NCBI GenBank assembly: GCA_016873275.1
Contig: VGXO01000018.1
Coordinates: 1 to 47,608 of the forward strand
Reading direction: 5' to 3'
From: Phycisphaerae bacterium
Lineage (GTDB): Bacteria; Planctomycetota; Phycisphaerae; Phycisphaerales; SM1A02
Length of the DNA: 47,608 nucleotides
The notes beneath the pieces are model-generated. The model was not told the origin of the DNA. It ran no database searches and saw only the letters and a list, made by a program, of their open reading frames with translations. Both the position numbers and the translations under genes were made by a program. Shown piece after piece: positions 31,983 through 41,900 of the stretch. Positions within the stretch are counted from its first letter, which is position 1; every line of letters starts with the position of its first letter.

Positions 31983-32327
31983 ATGCAGCGGCAGCTCGTC
32001 ATCCTTTCCCGCAGCGACTCCGACCGCGACCGCCCGTCGCCGATCGCCCGCCGCGCCCGGATCATCGAGGATCTGGCGGCGATCAACACCGGTCCCGAGG
32101 TCCCCGGGGGCGACGTCCTCTACGGACCCGGCATCCAGATCGAGCTCCCGCCCGACCAGGATCCCGTGCAGCAGATGCTGCTGACGGTCGTCGACGAGGA
32201 CATCGCCTGGTCGGTGATCCGCCGGCTGCTTCGGACCTTTCCCTGGCGGATGCAGGATCCGATCAGCGGCATGGAGTGGGTCGGCTCGGGCGGCACGAGG
32301 CAGGACGACGAGGAGGGAGACTCGTGA
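31983..32327 (+). CDS. Small conserved protein of unknown function
   Basis: 114 residues, not recognised. Soluble, with an N-terminal basic segment (LVILSRSDSDRDRPSPIARR), a middle reading GPGIQIELPPDQDPVQQML, then VVDEDIAWSVIRRLLR and FPWRMQDPISG. The tail is acidic. Coding status is supported by clean codon bias and by overlap of its TGA with the GTG start of the next gene. The pair is probably co-expressed. Confidence 0.65.
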   Translation: MQRQLVILSRSDSDRDRPSPIARRARIIEDLAAINTGPEVPGGDVLYGPGIQIELPPDQDPVQQMLLTVVDEDIAWSVIRRLLRTFPWRMQDPISGMEWVGSGGTRQDDEEGDS

Positions 32328-32686
32328 GCGAGCAGACGTTCAGTCAGGGCGTGCGGGTCGATCGCGCTGGTCCGCACGGCGAGGCGACCTTCGCGGAGGC
32401 GATCGCCGCGGCGGTCGACTACCGCGGCGACGTGACCCTCGACCGGAGGGAGGGTCGGATCGAAGGCTACCTCTTCGACGTCCGTGCCGACCGCGGCGAG
32501 CTCCGGTTGCTGCCGGCGGATGGTCGCGGGCGCACCGTGGTGCCGCTTGCCGAGGTGACCGCGATCGAGTTCAGCGGGAAGGACGCCGCGAGCGGCAAGA
32601 CCTGGGAGAACTGGGTGCGTCGCTACGTCGAGCGGAAGCTCGCCGGCAAGAGCGCGAACCTCGAGAGCGAGTCGCTCGACGGCTGA
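32324..32686 (+). CDS. Small conserved protein, beta-rich, unknown function
   Basis: 120 residues. AVDYRGDVTLDRREGRIEGYLFDVR, broken here into its two beta strands YRGDVTL and GRIEGYLFD, plus TVVPLAEVTAIEFSGKD, suggests a small Sm-like barrel. ASGKTWENWVRRYVERK forms a C-terminal helix. I recognise the pattern from uncharacterised bacterial proteins but cannot name a function. The start is GTG 32324 with GGAGGGAG just upstream, overlapping the previous stop. Confidence 0.7.
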   Translation: MSEQTFSQGVRVDRAGPHGEATFAEAIAAAVDYRGDVTLDRREGRIEGYLFDVRADRGELRLLPADGRGRTVVPLAEVTAIEFSGKDAASGKTWENWVRRYVERKLAGKSANLESESLDG

Positions 32687-32779
32687 GCCGCGATCCCTCA
32701 AGCGCGATCGAGTTCGACGCCGATCAACCGCGATCCCGCCGACGGGTCGCCCCCCTCACGTCCCTGCCCCGAGAGGATC

Positions 32780-34291
32780 ATGATCCGCGCGCTCCCCCTC
32801 CTCCTCGCCCCGCTCCCGATCGCCGCGTCCGTTGCCCCCTGCCTCGCGGCGGACCTCGATCGGGAGGTCGCCGCCCTCGTCGCCGCCGCCAAGATGCCGA
32901 AGGCGACCGTCGCGGTCAGCGTCCGCGACGTGTCGAGCGGCGAGGAGCTCGTCGAGCTTCGCGACGCGCTTCCGCTCATCCCGGCGAGCAACATGAAGCT
33001 CCTGACGAGCGGGGCGGCGCTCGCGGCGCTCGGACCGGACTTCCGCTTCCGGACCACCGTGGTCCTCGCGGGCGGCGACCTCGTCGTCCGCGGCGCCGGC
33101 GATCCGGCGTTCGGCGACCCCGAGCTCCTCGCGGAGACCGTCCACCGCGGCGCCGATGGCGATGCCGACGACCTCGCCGACGTGGATGCGCTCCTCGACG
33201 TCTGGGTCGACGCGATCGCCCGGACGGGGATCCGCGAGGTCGGGGAGGTCGTCGTCGACGACCGCATCTTCGACCGCGAGCGGGTGCACCCGGACTGGCC
33301 GAAGGACCAGCTCTCCAACCACTACTGCGCCGAGGTGGCGGGGCTCAACTTCCACGGCAACTGCGTCCACCTGTGCCCGAAGCCGCGGAGCGGGTCGAGA
33401 CCGGATCCGGGGCGGTTCATCCCCAACGCGGCGTTCCTCGTCCTCGAGAACCGCGCGACCTCGGCGACCGGCGCGAAGGAGAAGCATGATCCCTGGCTCG
33501 CCCACGCCCCCGGCGAGACCACCACCGGCTTCACGCTCCATGGCAACGTCCGCGCGCCGATGCAGGAGCCGATCCGCATCGCCATGAAGGACGCCCCCGA
33601 CTTCTTCGCGGCGCTCCTCGCCGAGAAGCTCCAAGCGCGGGGCATCCGGGTCGCGGGTCACCGCGTCGCCCGCAGCGACGAGCCCGCCGCGGGCGGTCGC
33701 GAGGTCGCGCCGGCGATCTCGACCCCGATCGGCACGGTGCTTGCCCGCGCGAACGTCGACAGCGCGAACCTCCATGCGGAGGCGCTCCTCAAGCGGCTCG
33801 GGAACGCGCGGAGCGGCGAGCCGGGCTCCTGGCGGAACGGCACCGCGGCGCTGCGGGCGGTGATCGCCGAGCGCATCGACTCGACGCTCCTCGAGGGCAC
33901 GACCTTCGCCGACGGCTCCGGTCTCAGCCGACGCAACCGCGTGCGGGCGGACCTCATGACTGCCTGGATCGCCGCGATGCTGAACGATCCCCGCTGCCGC
34001 GAGGGCTTCCGGGAGAGCCTCGCCGTCGGCGGGGAGTCGGGCACGCTCGCGAAGCGGTTCCGCGGACTCGACCTCCGCGGCTGCATGGTGCGGGCGAAGA
34101 CCGGCTACATCAACGGCGTGAGCTGCCTCAGCGGCGTGGTCGAGGCGCCGGATGGTCGCGCCCGCGCCTTCAGCGTCCTCTGCAACGGCGTGACCTCGGT
34201 CGCCGACGCGAAGAAGCTGCAGGAGCGGGTCGTGGCGGCGATCGCCCGCGACCTCGCCGAGGAGCCGGTCCCGACCGCCCTCGGCGGCTGA
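32780..34291 (+). CDS. dacB: D-alanyl-D-alanine carboxypeptidase/endopeptidase (PBP4, DacB family)
   Basis: 503 residues with a cleavable-looking signal peptide (LPLLLAPLPIAASVAPCLA). The penicillin-binding motifs are SNMK (S70, K73) after IPA, SGL in FADGSGLSRRN, and KTGYI near residue 445. A large inserted domain between motifs 1 and 2 is the hallmark of class C PBP4. It trims or cleaves peptidoglycan cross-links in the periplasm. Peptidoglycan genes fit current knowledge of planctomycetes. It converges on scpA with a 10-bp gap. Confidence 0.93.
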   Translation: MIRALPLLLAPLPIAASVAPCLAADLDREVAALVAAAKMPKATVAVSVRDVSSGEELVELRDALPLIPASNMKLLTSGAALAALGPDFRFRTTVVLAGGDLVVRGAGDPAFGDPELLAETVHRGADGDADDLADVDALLDVWVDAIARTGIREVGEVVVDDRIFDRERVHPDWPKDQLSNHYCAEVAGLNFHGNCVHLCPKPRSGSRPDPGRFIPNAAFLVLENRATSATGAKEKHDPWLAHAPGETTTGFTLHGNVRAPMQEPIRIAMKDAPDFFAALLAEKLQARGIRVAGHRVARSDEPAAGGREVAPAISTPIGTVLARANVDSANLHAEALLKRLGNARSGEPGSWRNGTAALRAVIAERIDSTLLEGTTFADGSGLSRRNRVRADLMTAWIAAMLNDPRCREGFRESLAVGGESGTLAKRFRGLDLRGCMVRAKTGYINGVSCLSGVVEAPDGRARAFSVLCNGVTSVADAKKLQERVVAAIARDLAEEPVPTALGG

Positions 34292-34301
34292 CGGCGACGG
34301 C

Positions 34302-35234
34302 TCACTCGGGCTCGACTGCTGCCTCCGCCGACACGGTCTCCGCGACTTCCGTCTCCGGGACTTCCATCTCCGGGACTGCCCTCTCGGCGTCAGGCGCCAC
34401 CGCAGGCGACGCCGCGTCGCCGAGCCACTCGATCTCGATCGGCGCCTCGATCGCGTCCTGACGGATCGCGATCCGCTGCGATCGCGCGAGCTCGAGCGTC
34501 GCGAGGAAGAGCCCGATCATCTCGAGGCGATGGCGTCCCGCGAACGCCTCCTGCAGCGTCAGGCGCCGGTTCGGCGCCCGCTCGAGCCGATCGATGAGGT
34601 CCGCCTGGTGAAGCGCGATCGGCGTGTCGTCGATCTCGACCCGATGGTCGCCGAGCCGGGCGACGTCGACCACCGCGATGATCTTCTCGAACGCCTCGAG
34701 CAGGTCGAGCACGTGCGCGTCCTCGAGCTCGAGGTCGGCAGCGTCCTCCGCCTCCTTCGTCTCGGGCTCCTCGCCGCCATCCCGCTCGAGCCGCACGACG
34801 TGCCGGCGGGCGTGCTCCTCCCGCAGGCTCTCGAGCGCCTCCGACGCGTCGCGGAAGCGCTGGTAGGCGAGGAGCTGCCGCACGAGGTCGAGGCGAGGGT
34901 CCGCGTCGGCGAGTCCGGCGAGCGGCTCGGCGTCCTCGCGGGGATCCTCGCCGCGCGGCGCGATCGCCTTCGCCTTGATCTCGACGAGGGTCGCCGCCAT
35001 CACGAGGAAGTCGCCCGCGGTCTCGATGTCCACGCGGTGCAGGTCGCCGAGGTGCTCGAGGTACTGCTCGGTGATCTGGTGGATCGGGATGTCGTGGATG
35101 TCGACCTCGGCACGCTTGATCAGGAAGAGCAAGAGATCAAGCGGTCCCTGGAAGCGATCGAGCCGGACGACGTACTCCCCGTCGCCTCCGGAGACGATCC
35201 TTCGCGCGACGGGACTGCCGGACGCTCCTCGCAT
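34302..35234 (-). CDS. scpA: Segregation and condensation protein A (kleisin)
   Basis: 310 residues. The conserved start is VVRLDRFQGPLDLLLFLI followed by RAEVDIHDIPIHQITEQYLE, then VMAATLVEIKAKAI; the winged-helix C terminus is near residues 200-270. ScpA bridges the Smc dimer with ScpB. The final 45 residues are a Pro/Glu/Val-rich repeat-like tail (EMEVPETEVAETVSAE) absent from most ScpA. No scpB or smc gene is adjacent. The ATG has a GATAGT box 8 nt upstream. Confidence 0.92.
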   Translation of the reverse strand: MRGASGSPVARRIVSGGDGEYVVRLDRFQGPLDLLLFLIKRAEVDIHDIPIHQITEQYLEHLGDLHRVDIETAGDFLVMAATLVEIKAKAIAPRGEDPREDAEPLAGLADADPRLDLVRQLLAYQRFRDASEALESLREEHARRHVVRLERDGGEEPETKEAEDAADLELEDAHVLDLLEAFEKIIAVVDVARLGDHRVEIDDTPIALHQADLIDRLERAPNRRLTLQEAFAGRHRLEMIGLFLATLELARSQRIAIRQDAIEAPIEIEWLGDAASPAVAPDAERAVPEMEVPETEVAETVSAEAAVEPE

Positions 35235-35242
35235 GCGAGGAG

Positions 35243-35248
35243 ACTATC
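35243..35248 (-). promoter_or_regulatory. -10-like GATAGT 8 nt before scpA ATG
   Basis: GATAGT and the following eight bases lead directly into the scpA ATG, another leaderless-type arrangement. The box is only about 33 bp from the opposing kdsD box. Confidence 0.3.
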
Positions 35249-35281
35249 ACCTCGCCCGAGGGGGAGCGACCACCCCGCCGA

Positions 35282-35287
35282 TACCAT
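35282..35287 (+). promoter_or_regulatory. -10-like TACCAT 6 nt before kdsD ATG
   Basis: TACCAT, then six bases, then the ATG at 35294. No Shine-Dalgarno sequence can fit. No -35 match seen. Confidence 0.4.
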
Positions 35288-35293
35288 GCCCCG

Positions 35294-36301
35294 ATGCCCG
35301 CGCCCTCCCGGACCGACGAATCGGCGCTCCTCGAGCAGAGCCTCCGCACGGAAGCCGCCGCGATCGAGCGGGTCGCGGAGGCGATCGCCGCGGGCGCCAT
35401 CGATCACTGGACGCGGGCGATCGACCTGCTCGAGCAGTGCCGGGGTCACGTCGTCGTCTCGGGGATGGGCAAGTCCGGGCTGATTGGTCAGAAGCTCTCC
35501 GCGACCTTCTCGAGCCTCGGGCAACCCTCGCACTTCGTGCACCCCGCCGAGGCGGTGCATGGCGACCTCGGTCGCATCCGCCGCGGGGACGTCGCGCTCC
35601 TCCTCTCGGCGAGCGGCGAGACCGAGGAGGTCGTCACGCTCGCGGGGATCCTGCGGGCGGATGGACTTCCCCGCATCGGCGTCTCGACCCGCCCGGGCTC
35701 GAGCCTCGCGGGACTCTGCGAGGTGCACCTGCCGATGGGCGACATCGTGGAGGCGTGCCCCCACAACCTCGCCCCGACCACCTCGACGACGGTGATGCTC
35801 GCGATGGGCGATGCGCTCGCCCTCGCCCTCGCGCAGCGGCGGAACTTCGCCGCGGACGACTTCCACAAGCACCACCCCGGCGGCATGCTCGGCGTGGGGA
35901 TGCGGCGGGTCGTCGAGGTCCTCCGCTACCGGGTCGATCGGAACCTCGCGGTCGTCTCCGAGGACGCGCCGGTCCTCGAGGCGATCCGCTCGAGCGGCGC
36001 CGACCGGCGTGCGGGCGCGTTCCTCCTCGTCGACGGCACCGGTCGGCTCTCGGGGATCTTCACCGACGGCGACCTCCGCCGGCTCGTCCAGCGGGAGGGC
36101 GAGAAGGGTCTCCGGCGTCCGCTCCGCGAGGTCATGACCCGAAGCCCCGTGCATCTCGGCGCGGAGGATCAGGTCCGCGACGCGGTCCGGCTCGTCCGGG
36201 AGCGGAGGCTCGACGAGATCCCGGTGATCGACGCGGAGGGGCGTCCGATCGGACTGCTCGACGTGCAGGACCTCGTGACGCTGAAGGCGGTGCGGGACTA
36301 G
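35294..36301 (+). CDS. kdsD: D-arabinose 5-phosphate isomerase (KdsD/KpsF)
   Basis: 335 residues. The SIS sugar-isomerase domain has VVVSGMGKSGLIGQKLSATF, SFSG-like LLSASGETEEV, and DFHKHHPGGMLG. Two CBS domains follow from about residue 210 (VLEAIRSS...GIFTDGDLRRL and RRLDEIPVIDAEGRPIGLLD). The enzyme makes arabinose 5-phosphate, the precursor of KDO, and so pairs with kdsC at 22873. A strong terminator lies 45 bp past the stop. Confidence 0.93.
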   Translation: MPAPSRTDESALLEQSLRTEAAAIERVAEAIAAGAIDHWTRAIDLLEQCRGHVVVSGMGKSGLIGQKLSATFSSLGQPSHFVHPAEAVHGDLGRIRRGDVALLLSASGETEEVVTLAGILRADGLPRIGVSTRPGSSLAGLCEVHLPMGDIVEACPHNLAPTTSTTVMLAMGDALALALAQRRNFAADDFHKHHPGGMLGVGMRRVVEVLRYRVDRNLAVVSEDAPVLEAIRSSGADRRAGAFLLVDGTGRLSGIFTDGDLRRLVQREGEKGLRRPLREVMTRSPVHLGAEDQVRDAVRLVRERRLDEIPVIDAEGRPIGLLDVQDLVTLKAVRD

Positions 36302-36345
36302 TCCCGCCCTCGCCCGTCGCTTCCACCACGCTTCCCGTGATGCGA

Positions 36346-36374
36346 CGCGACCCCCGAGGATCTCGGGGGTCGCG
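36346..36374. terminator. Two-way hairpin terminator between kdsD and the alphaCTD protein gene
   Basis: A perfect 13-bp stem (CGCGACCCCCGAG with its complement) closes a 3-nt GAT loop. It sits in the 109-bp gap between two convergent genes and is followed by a short gttctt stretch on the plus side. This is the clearest terminator in the window. Confidence 0.75.
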
Positions 36375-36410
36375 GGCGTTCTTGATGGCGTGATCGATCG
36401 CGCGCGGGCG

Positions 36411-37340
36411 TCAGTCGAGCGTCCGCAGCGAGAGCCCGTGCTCGACGAGCTTCCGCTTGATCTCCTCGAGGCTGGTCGTCCCGAAGTTCTTGACGCCCAT
36501 CAGCTCCGCCTCGGTCCGCGCCGCGACCTCGCCGAGCGTCTGGATGTTGAGCAGCTGCAGCGCCTTGCGTGCCCGGACCGAGAGGTCGAGGGTCGAGATC
36601 GGCTTGTTGAGGATGGCGTCCGACGCCTTGCCGCGGAGCTGCTCGATGATGTCCTTGCGGACGCGGGCGTAGGCGCCGCCCTCGAGACCCTGCCCGAGCC
36701 GCAGACCCCGCACCGAGAGCATCTCCTTGATCTCGGTGAGGCTCGTCTCGCCGAAGTTCTTGTAGGAGAGGAGCTCCGCCTCGGTGATCTTGAGCAGGTC
36801 GCCGAGGGTCCGGATCTGCATCTTCTTGAGGCAGTTGCGGGCGCGGACGGAGAGCTCGAAGTCGGTGACCGGCGTGTCGAGGAGGGCGTCGCGACGGACG
36901 CGGTCGCGGTCATGCTCCTCGTCGTAGAACATGTCCTTCGAGGCGGTCACGTCCCGCATGAAGAGCCGGGCGCGGGGATGGTTGGGATCGGTCTCGAGCA
37001 CCTGACGCAGGCACTTCTCCGCCTTGATCCACTGCCCGCGGTCCTCGTAGAGCACCGCGAGGTTGATCAGGGCGTTGACCGGCGGATCCTGGCGGGAGGC
37101 GAGCTCCTCGTAGAGATGCACCGCCTCCTCCTCCTCGCCCGAGAGGTCGAGGAGGAACGCGAGCCGGAAGATGGTGTCCGCCGCGTCGTCGCACTCGATC
37201 GCCCGTCGATAGGAATCGATCGCCCCCTGCCGATCCCCCGCGTGCTCGCAGGCGACCGCCTGCTTGACGAGGGTGGCGGCCTTCTGGGCATCACGCGTGC
37301 TGCCGCCGATGACGGTGTCGAGTCCGCTGCCTGCAACCAT
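36411..37340 (-). CDS. TPR protein with two RNA polymerase alpha C-terminal-type domains
   Basis: 309 residues. Residues 20-135 are TPR repeats (AGDRQGAIDSYRRAIECDD; GQWIKAEKCLRQVLETDPNH). Two alphaCTD-like helix-hairpin-helix domains follow: SVRARNCLKKMQIRTLGDLL...NFGETSLTEIKEML, and SVRARKALQLLNIQTLGEVA...NFGTTSLEEIKRKL. In RNA polymerase alpha one such domain binds UP-element DNA and activators through the conserved Arg and NFG..S residues, both kept here. There is no alpha N-terminal domain, so this is not rpoA. It may be a transcription or DNA-binding adaptor. GGAGG lies 8 nt before the ATG, and a good promoter is at 37391-37419. Confidence 0.85.
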   Translation of the reverse strand: MVAGSGLDTVIGGSTRDAQKAATLVKQAVACEHAGDRQGAIDSYRRAIECDDAADTIFRLAFLLDLSGEEEEAVHLYEELASRQDPPVNALINLAVLYEDRGQWIKAEKCLRQVLETDPNHPRARLFMRDVTASKDMFYDEEHDRDRVRRDALLDTPVTDFELSVRARNCLKKMQIRTLGDLLKITEAELLSYKNFGETSLTEIKEMLSVRGLRLGQGLEGGAYARVRKDIIEQLRGKASDAILNKPISTLDLSVRARKALQLLNIQTLGEVAARTEAELMGVKNFGTTSLEEIKRKLVEHGLSLRTLD

Positions 37341-37390
37341 GGACGTCGCCTCCGAGGAGCCGGGGGATCCGGATCCAGTGCGAATCGGGC

Positions 37391-37419
37391 ACTGTATCGC
37401 CCTGACCGGTGCCCCTCAA
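37391..37419 (-). promoter_or_regulatory. Sigma70-type promoter of the TPR-alphaCTD gene
   Basis: TTGAGG (37419-37414), a 17-bp spacer, and TACAGT (37396-37391) give a near-canonical pair, with a leader of about 45 nt that contains GGAGG. It is squeezed into the 83 bp after the MATE stop. Confidence 0.6.
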
Positions 37420-37423
37420 CCCT

Positions 37424-38980
37424 TCAGGAACCCTCGCGCCGCCGAGACTCGAGGGCGAGCTCCTCGGCGAGGTCCCCCACCGCCGCCGCCGCATCCGGCT
37501 GGGGGGGACCGCCGAGGAGCGGCGCCACGGCCGCCGCAGCCGCCTGCTCGCCCCCGACGAGCCGCATCCTCCGCCACGCCCCCGACTCGAACCGCCACGC
37601 CATCGCGACCCCGAGGACCATGATGTAGGCGGTCGCCGCGATCCACGGTCCGAGCGACTCGAGGTCCGGCATCCAGAGCACGATGAGCCAGCCGCCGAAG
37701 ACGATGAAGCCCCAGCTCGCGACCACGGTGAGGACGCCCGGCACCAGGGTGTCCCCCGCGCCGCGGAGGGCGCCTGAGTAGACGATCCCGACCGCGTCGA
37801 GGAGCTGGAAGACCGCGGCGCAGATGATGAGCCGCGAGCCGATCTCGACGATCCGCGCGACCATCTCCGGCGGGGCGTCGCCGCCATCGGCGAAGACCCT
37901 GACCAGCGACTCCCGCCCGACGAGGAAGAGGATCCCGCAGGCGGTCATCCACGCGATCGCCATTCCCAGCGCCGTCCGCGCCCGCTGCGCCGCGAGGTCC
38001 GGTCGCCCGGCGCCGATGAAGCGACCGACGAGCGCGGTCGTCGCGACGCTGAAGCCGACGGCGGGCATGAACGAGAGGTGGACGTAGCGCATGGTCGCCC
38101 AGCCTGCCGCCATGTGGTCCTCGCCGAAGCGACCGACGAGGACGGTCATGAAGATCGTCCAGCAGACGAGCTCGTTCCCGAACTGCGCCGCGGCGGGCGC
38201 GCCGACGCGGAGGAGGTCGCGGATCGGACCCAGTCCGCACCGCCACGCCCGACGCGAGCCGAGCTCGCGGTCCATGGATCGCCCGAGGAAGACCGCGAGC
38301 GGGATCGCCGCCTCGACCGCGACGCCGATCGTGGTGCCGATCGCGGCGCCGACGAGCCCGAGCGCCGGCACGCCCGGGACGCCCGGCAAGCCCAGCGCCG
38401 GGACGCCCGCCTCGCCGAAGGTGAGGACGTAGCTCACGAGGACGTTGACGATGTTCCCGACGATCGCGGCGAGGGTGATGAGCTTCGGGCGATGCAGCCC
38501 GAAGAAGAGGTGCCCCATCGCCTTGCTCGCGAGCAGGAGGATGCCCCCGACGAGCATGATCCTTCCGTAGGCGCTCTCGCCCGCGACGAGCTCCGGCGAG
38601 TGCCCGATCGACTCGAACGCCCAAGGCAGGATCGCCGCGATCGGAAGCAGGACGACCGCCCACGCCCCGAGCGAGATCCAGAGCCCCGCCCACCCGTACG
38701 CGGCGACGCGGTCGAGCCGTCCGGCGCCGAGGTTCTGCGCGGCGAAGGTGTTGATCACCGTCAGCAGCCCGAAGACGAAGGAGATCGGCGCGAAGGACCA
38801 GAGCCCGCCGTTTCCCTGCGCCGCGACCTCGAGCGGACCGATCCGCGAGACCATCAGGCTGTCCACGAACTGCATGACGGTGTAGCTCGTCATGGTCAGC
38901 ACGGTCGGCCAGGCCTGCGACCAGACCTCGCCCACCGCGCCGCGGGCGCCGGGCGCCGTCGTGGGGAGCATGGTGCTCAT
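37424..38980 (-). CDS. MATE-family multidrug/cation antiporter
   Basis: 518 residues with 12 predicted membrane helices: VMQFVDSLMVSRIGPLEVAA and AAQNLGAGRLDRVAAYG in the first half, AAQFGNELVCWTIFMTVLVG and GALRGAGDTLVPG in the second. MATE pumps export cationic drugs using Na+ or H+. The ATG lies 1 nt after the RND pump stop, so it is the third gene of the efflux operon. Between helices 5 and 6 there is a duplicated GVPALGL motif joined by PGVP, an insertion not usual in the family. The C-terminal 40 residues are Ala/Pro-rich. Confidence 0.92.
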   Translation of the reverse strand: MSTMLPTTAPGARGAVGEVWSQAWPTVLTMTSYTVMQFVDSLMVSRIGPLEVAAQGNGGLWSFAPISFVFGLLTVINTFAAQNLGAGRLDRVAAYGWAGLWISLGAWAVVLLPIAAILPWAFESIGHSPELVAGESAYGRIMLVGGILLLASKAMGHLFFGLHRPKLITLAAIVGNIVNVLVSYVLTFGEAGVPALGLPGVPGVPALGLVGAAIGTTIGVAVEAAIPLAVFLGRSMDRELGSRRAWRCGLGPIRDLLRVGAPAAAQFGNELVCWTIFMTVLVGRFGEDHMAAGWATMRYVHLSFMPAVGFSVATTALVGRFIGAGRPDLAAQRARTALGMAIAWMTACGILFLVGRESLVRVFADGGDAPPEMVARIVEIGSRLIICAAVFQLLDAVGIVYSGALRGAGDTLVPGVLTVVASWGFIVFGGWLIVLWMPDLESLGPWIAATAYIMVLGVAMAWRFESGAWRRMRLVGGEQAAAAAVAPLLGGPPQPDAAAAVGDLAEELALESRRREGS

Positions 38981-38981
38981 C

Positions 38982-41900
38982 TCACGCCCGCCCCGGTCGA
39001 GACCGCATGACCGCGCTCATCAAGAGCGGCACGAGGAGGATCGTGAAGACCGTCGAGACGAGGAGCCCGCCGGTCACCACGCTGCCGATCCCGCGGTAGA
39101 GCTCGCTGCCCGAGCCCGGCATCAGGACGAGGGGGAGCATGCCGCCGACCGAGGTGAGCGTGCTCATGAGGATCGGGCGGATGCGGGTCCGCACGCTCTC
39201 GGCGATCGCCTCGCGGTACCCGAGCCCCTGCCCCGGCTCGAGGCGCCCGCCGCCGAGCCACCGCAGGTCCGGCGCCTCGTCGGGAGTGCTTCCCCGCATG
39301 AAGTTGAGCGCCTGATGCACGATCAGGATCGCGTTGTTGACCACGACCCCGATCAGCAGCACGAACCCGAGCATCGTCAGGATGTCGAGCGTCTGCACCG
39401 GCATGTAGGGATCGCTCAGGCTCCAGAGGAACACCGCGAAGAGCGCCGCGAAGCCGCCGACCGTCGCGAACGGGACCGCGAGCATGATCACGAGCGGCAG
39501 GCGGAAGCTCTGGAAGAGGACGGCGATCAGCAGGTAGACGACGATGAGGGCGAGCCCGAAGCTCGAGGTGAGCGATCCGAGGAGGGTGCCGTCGCCGAGG
39601 AGCGTCCGTCGGATCGAGGCGAGCTTGCTCGCGCTTCCCTCGACCGACACCTCGACCGTCGGCGGAATGACGCTGCCCGCCCGAAGCCCCGCGAGCACCT
39701 CGTCGATTCCCGCCATCGCGGTCTCGAGGGCGACCCGCGGCGGCGGCGTCACCTGCAGGCTCACCGCGCGGCGGCGGTCCACCCGGTTGATCTGCGGGAC
39801 GGCGGGCGCCTCGACGAGCTCCGCGAGCTCGCCGAGCGGCACCGCCTCTCCCCTCGGCGTCGCGATGGGGAGATCGCGCAAGCCATCGAGACCTTCCGGG
39901 CGCGGGCTCGCCGAGTCGATGAGGACGAGGTCGATCGAGTCGCCGGCGGGTCGGTACTCGCCGAGATAGAGCCCCTCGCCCGCCGCCTGCACGCTCTCGG
40001 CGAGCGCCGCGGGGCTCATCCCGACCTCGGCGAGGCGGAGGTAGCGCGGCACGACCCGCATCTCCGGTCCCGAGAGGTTGAAGTTCGGCGGGTCCGGCTG
40101 GATCGTGCCCGGTCCGAACTTCCCCATGAGCGCCCCGAAGGTCGCGCCCGCCGCGGTCGAGACCTCCCGCAGGTCGTCGCCCGCGAAGACGATCTTGATC
40201 GCGGCGCCGCTCGCGCCGCCGACGCGGAAGAGCGGGACTTGGAAGCCGAAGGCAAGCACGCCCGGCAGCACCTCGCCGCGGGTCGCGTGGGCGAGGAGCG
40301 AGACGTTGTCGGTCGCGCGGGCGTCGTCCTCGGCGATCGCGCCGTGGAACATCGTCGACCCGGCGCTCACCACGAAGTAGTTCTCGATCGGTGCCGGCAC
40401 CACCGGATCCCCCGGCTGCCCGGTCATCCAGTTCATGGTCGGCACCGCGGGCAGCGCCTGCACCGCCGCGTCGCGCTCGGGCGATCCCGGCGCCGTGCGG
40501 CCCGCCTCCCAGAAGGGGCGGATCGTCTCCTCGATGCGCGCCGCGAGCTCGCCCTGCTTCCCGAGGTTGTAGCCCGGCGGCGGCAGGATGACGCCGAAGA
40601 CGAGGTTTCGGTTGCCGAGCGGGAGGTAGTCCGCGGGCGGCGAGAGCAGGAACGATCCGGCGAGGCTCGCCCCGCCGAGGACCGCGACGAGGAGGAGGCT
40701 CGCCACGCGGCTCGCCGAGATCCGGTAGACGAGCCGGGCGATCCAGACGGAGGGTCCCGTGGGGACGCGGTCGGCGCTTGCGGCGCGCGGTCGCAGCCAC
40801 CTCGCCGCGGCGCAGGGGACGAGCGTCACCGAGACGAGCAGGCTGAAGGAGACCGCCGCGACGATCGCGAGCCCGAGATCGGCGAAGAGCTGCCCCGCCT
40901 CCTCCTCGATGAGGAGGACCGGCAGGAAGACGATCACCGTCGTCGCGGTCGCGGCGAGCACGGCGCCCCAGACCTCGCGGGTCCCATCGATCGCCGCCTT
41001 GATCGGCGACTTCCCCATCGAGAGGTGCCGGTCGATGTTCTCGAGGACCACGATCGCGTTGTCGACCACCATCCCCACGGCGAACGCCATGCCGGCGAGG
41101 CTCACCACGTTGACGCTGCGGCCCAGCGCCACCATCGCGACGACCGTGCCGACGATCGAGGTCGGGATCGCGAGCCCGATCACCACGAGCCCGGGGAGCG
41201 AGCGGAGGAAGAGGAGGAGCGTCAGCATCGCGAGCGCCCCGCCGAGCCAGATGTTGCCGACGACGAGGTCAAGCGCCTGGTCGATGTAGACCGTCTGGTC
41301 GAAGACCTGCTCGAGCCGGAGCTCCCCCGCGAGGTTCATCGACTTCGCCGATCGCTCGAGCAGCCCGCCCGGCTCGCGCATCGCGGCGATCTCCTCCTGC
41401 AGCCCCCGCATCACCTCGATCACGTTCGAGCCGGGATCGCGCTGGGCGTTGAGGGCGATGACCGGCTCGCCGCGGCTCCGGACGAAGGTGTCGGGACGGC
41501 GGAAGTCCTCGATCACCTCCGCCACGTCGCGGAGGTGCACCGCCCCCTGCGGCGTCTCCGCGAGGACGATCCGCGCGAGGTCCTCCGGTCGCGTCGCCTG
41601 CCCCATCGTGCGGAGGCGGAGATCGAACTTCGAGTCGGCGACGAGCCCGGCGGAGACGTCGCGGTTCGCCGCGGCGATCGCCCGCCGCACGTCGCTCACC
41701 GAGAGCCCGAGCCGCGCGAGCGCCTCCGGGTCGAACCGCACCTGCACCTGCCGCTCGCGACCGCCGAGGGCGTTGACGTCGGAGACCCCCGGCACCCGCT
41801 CGAGCCGCGGCTTGATCCGATCCTCCGCGAAGTCCTGGAGCGTGCGGATGTCGAGGGTCGGGTCCGTCGTCGAGAGGACCATCCACGCGATGTAGTCGCG

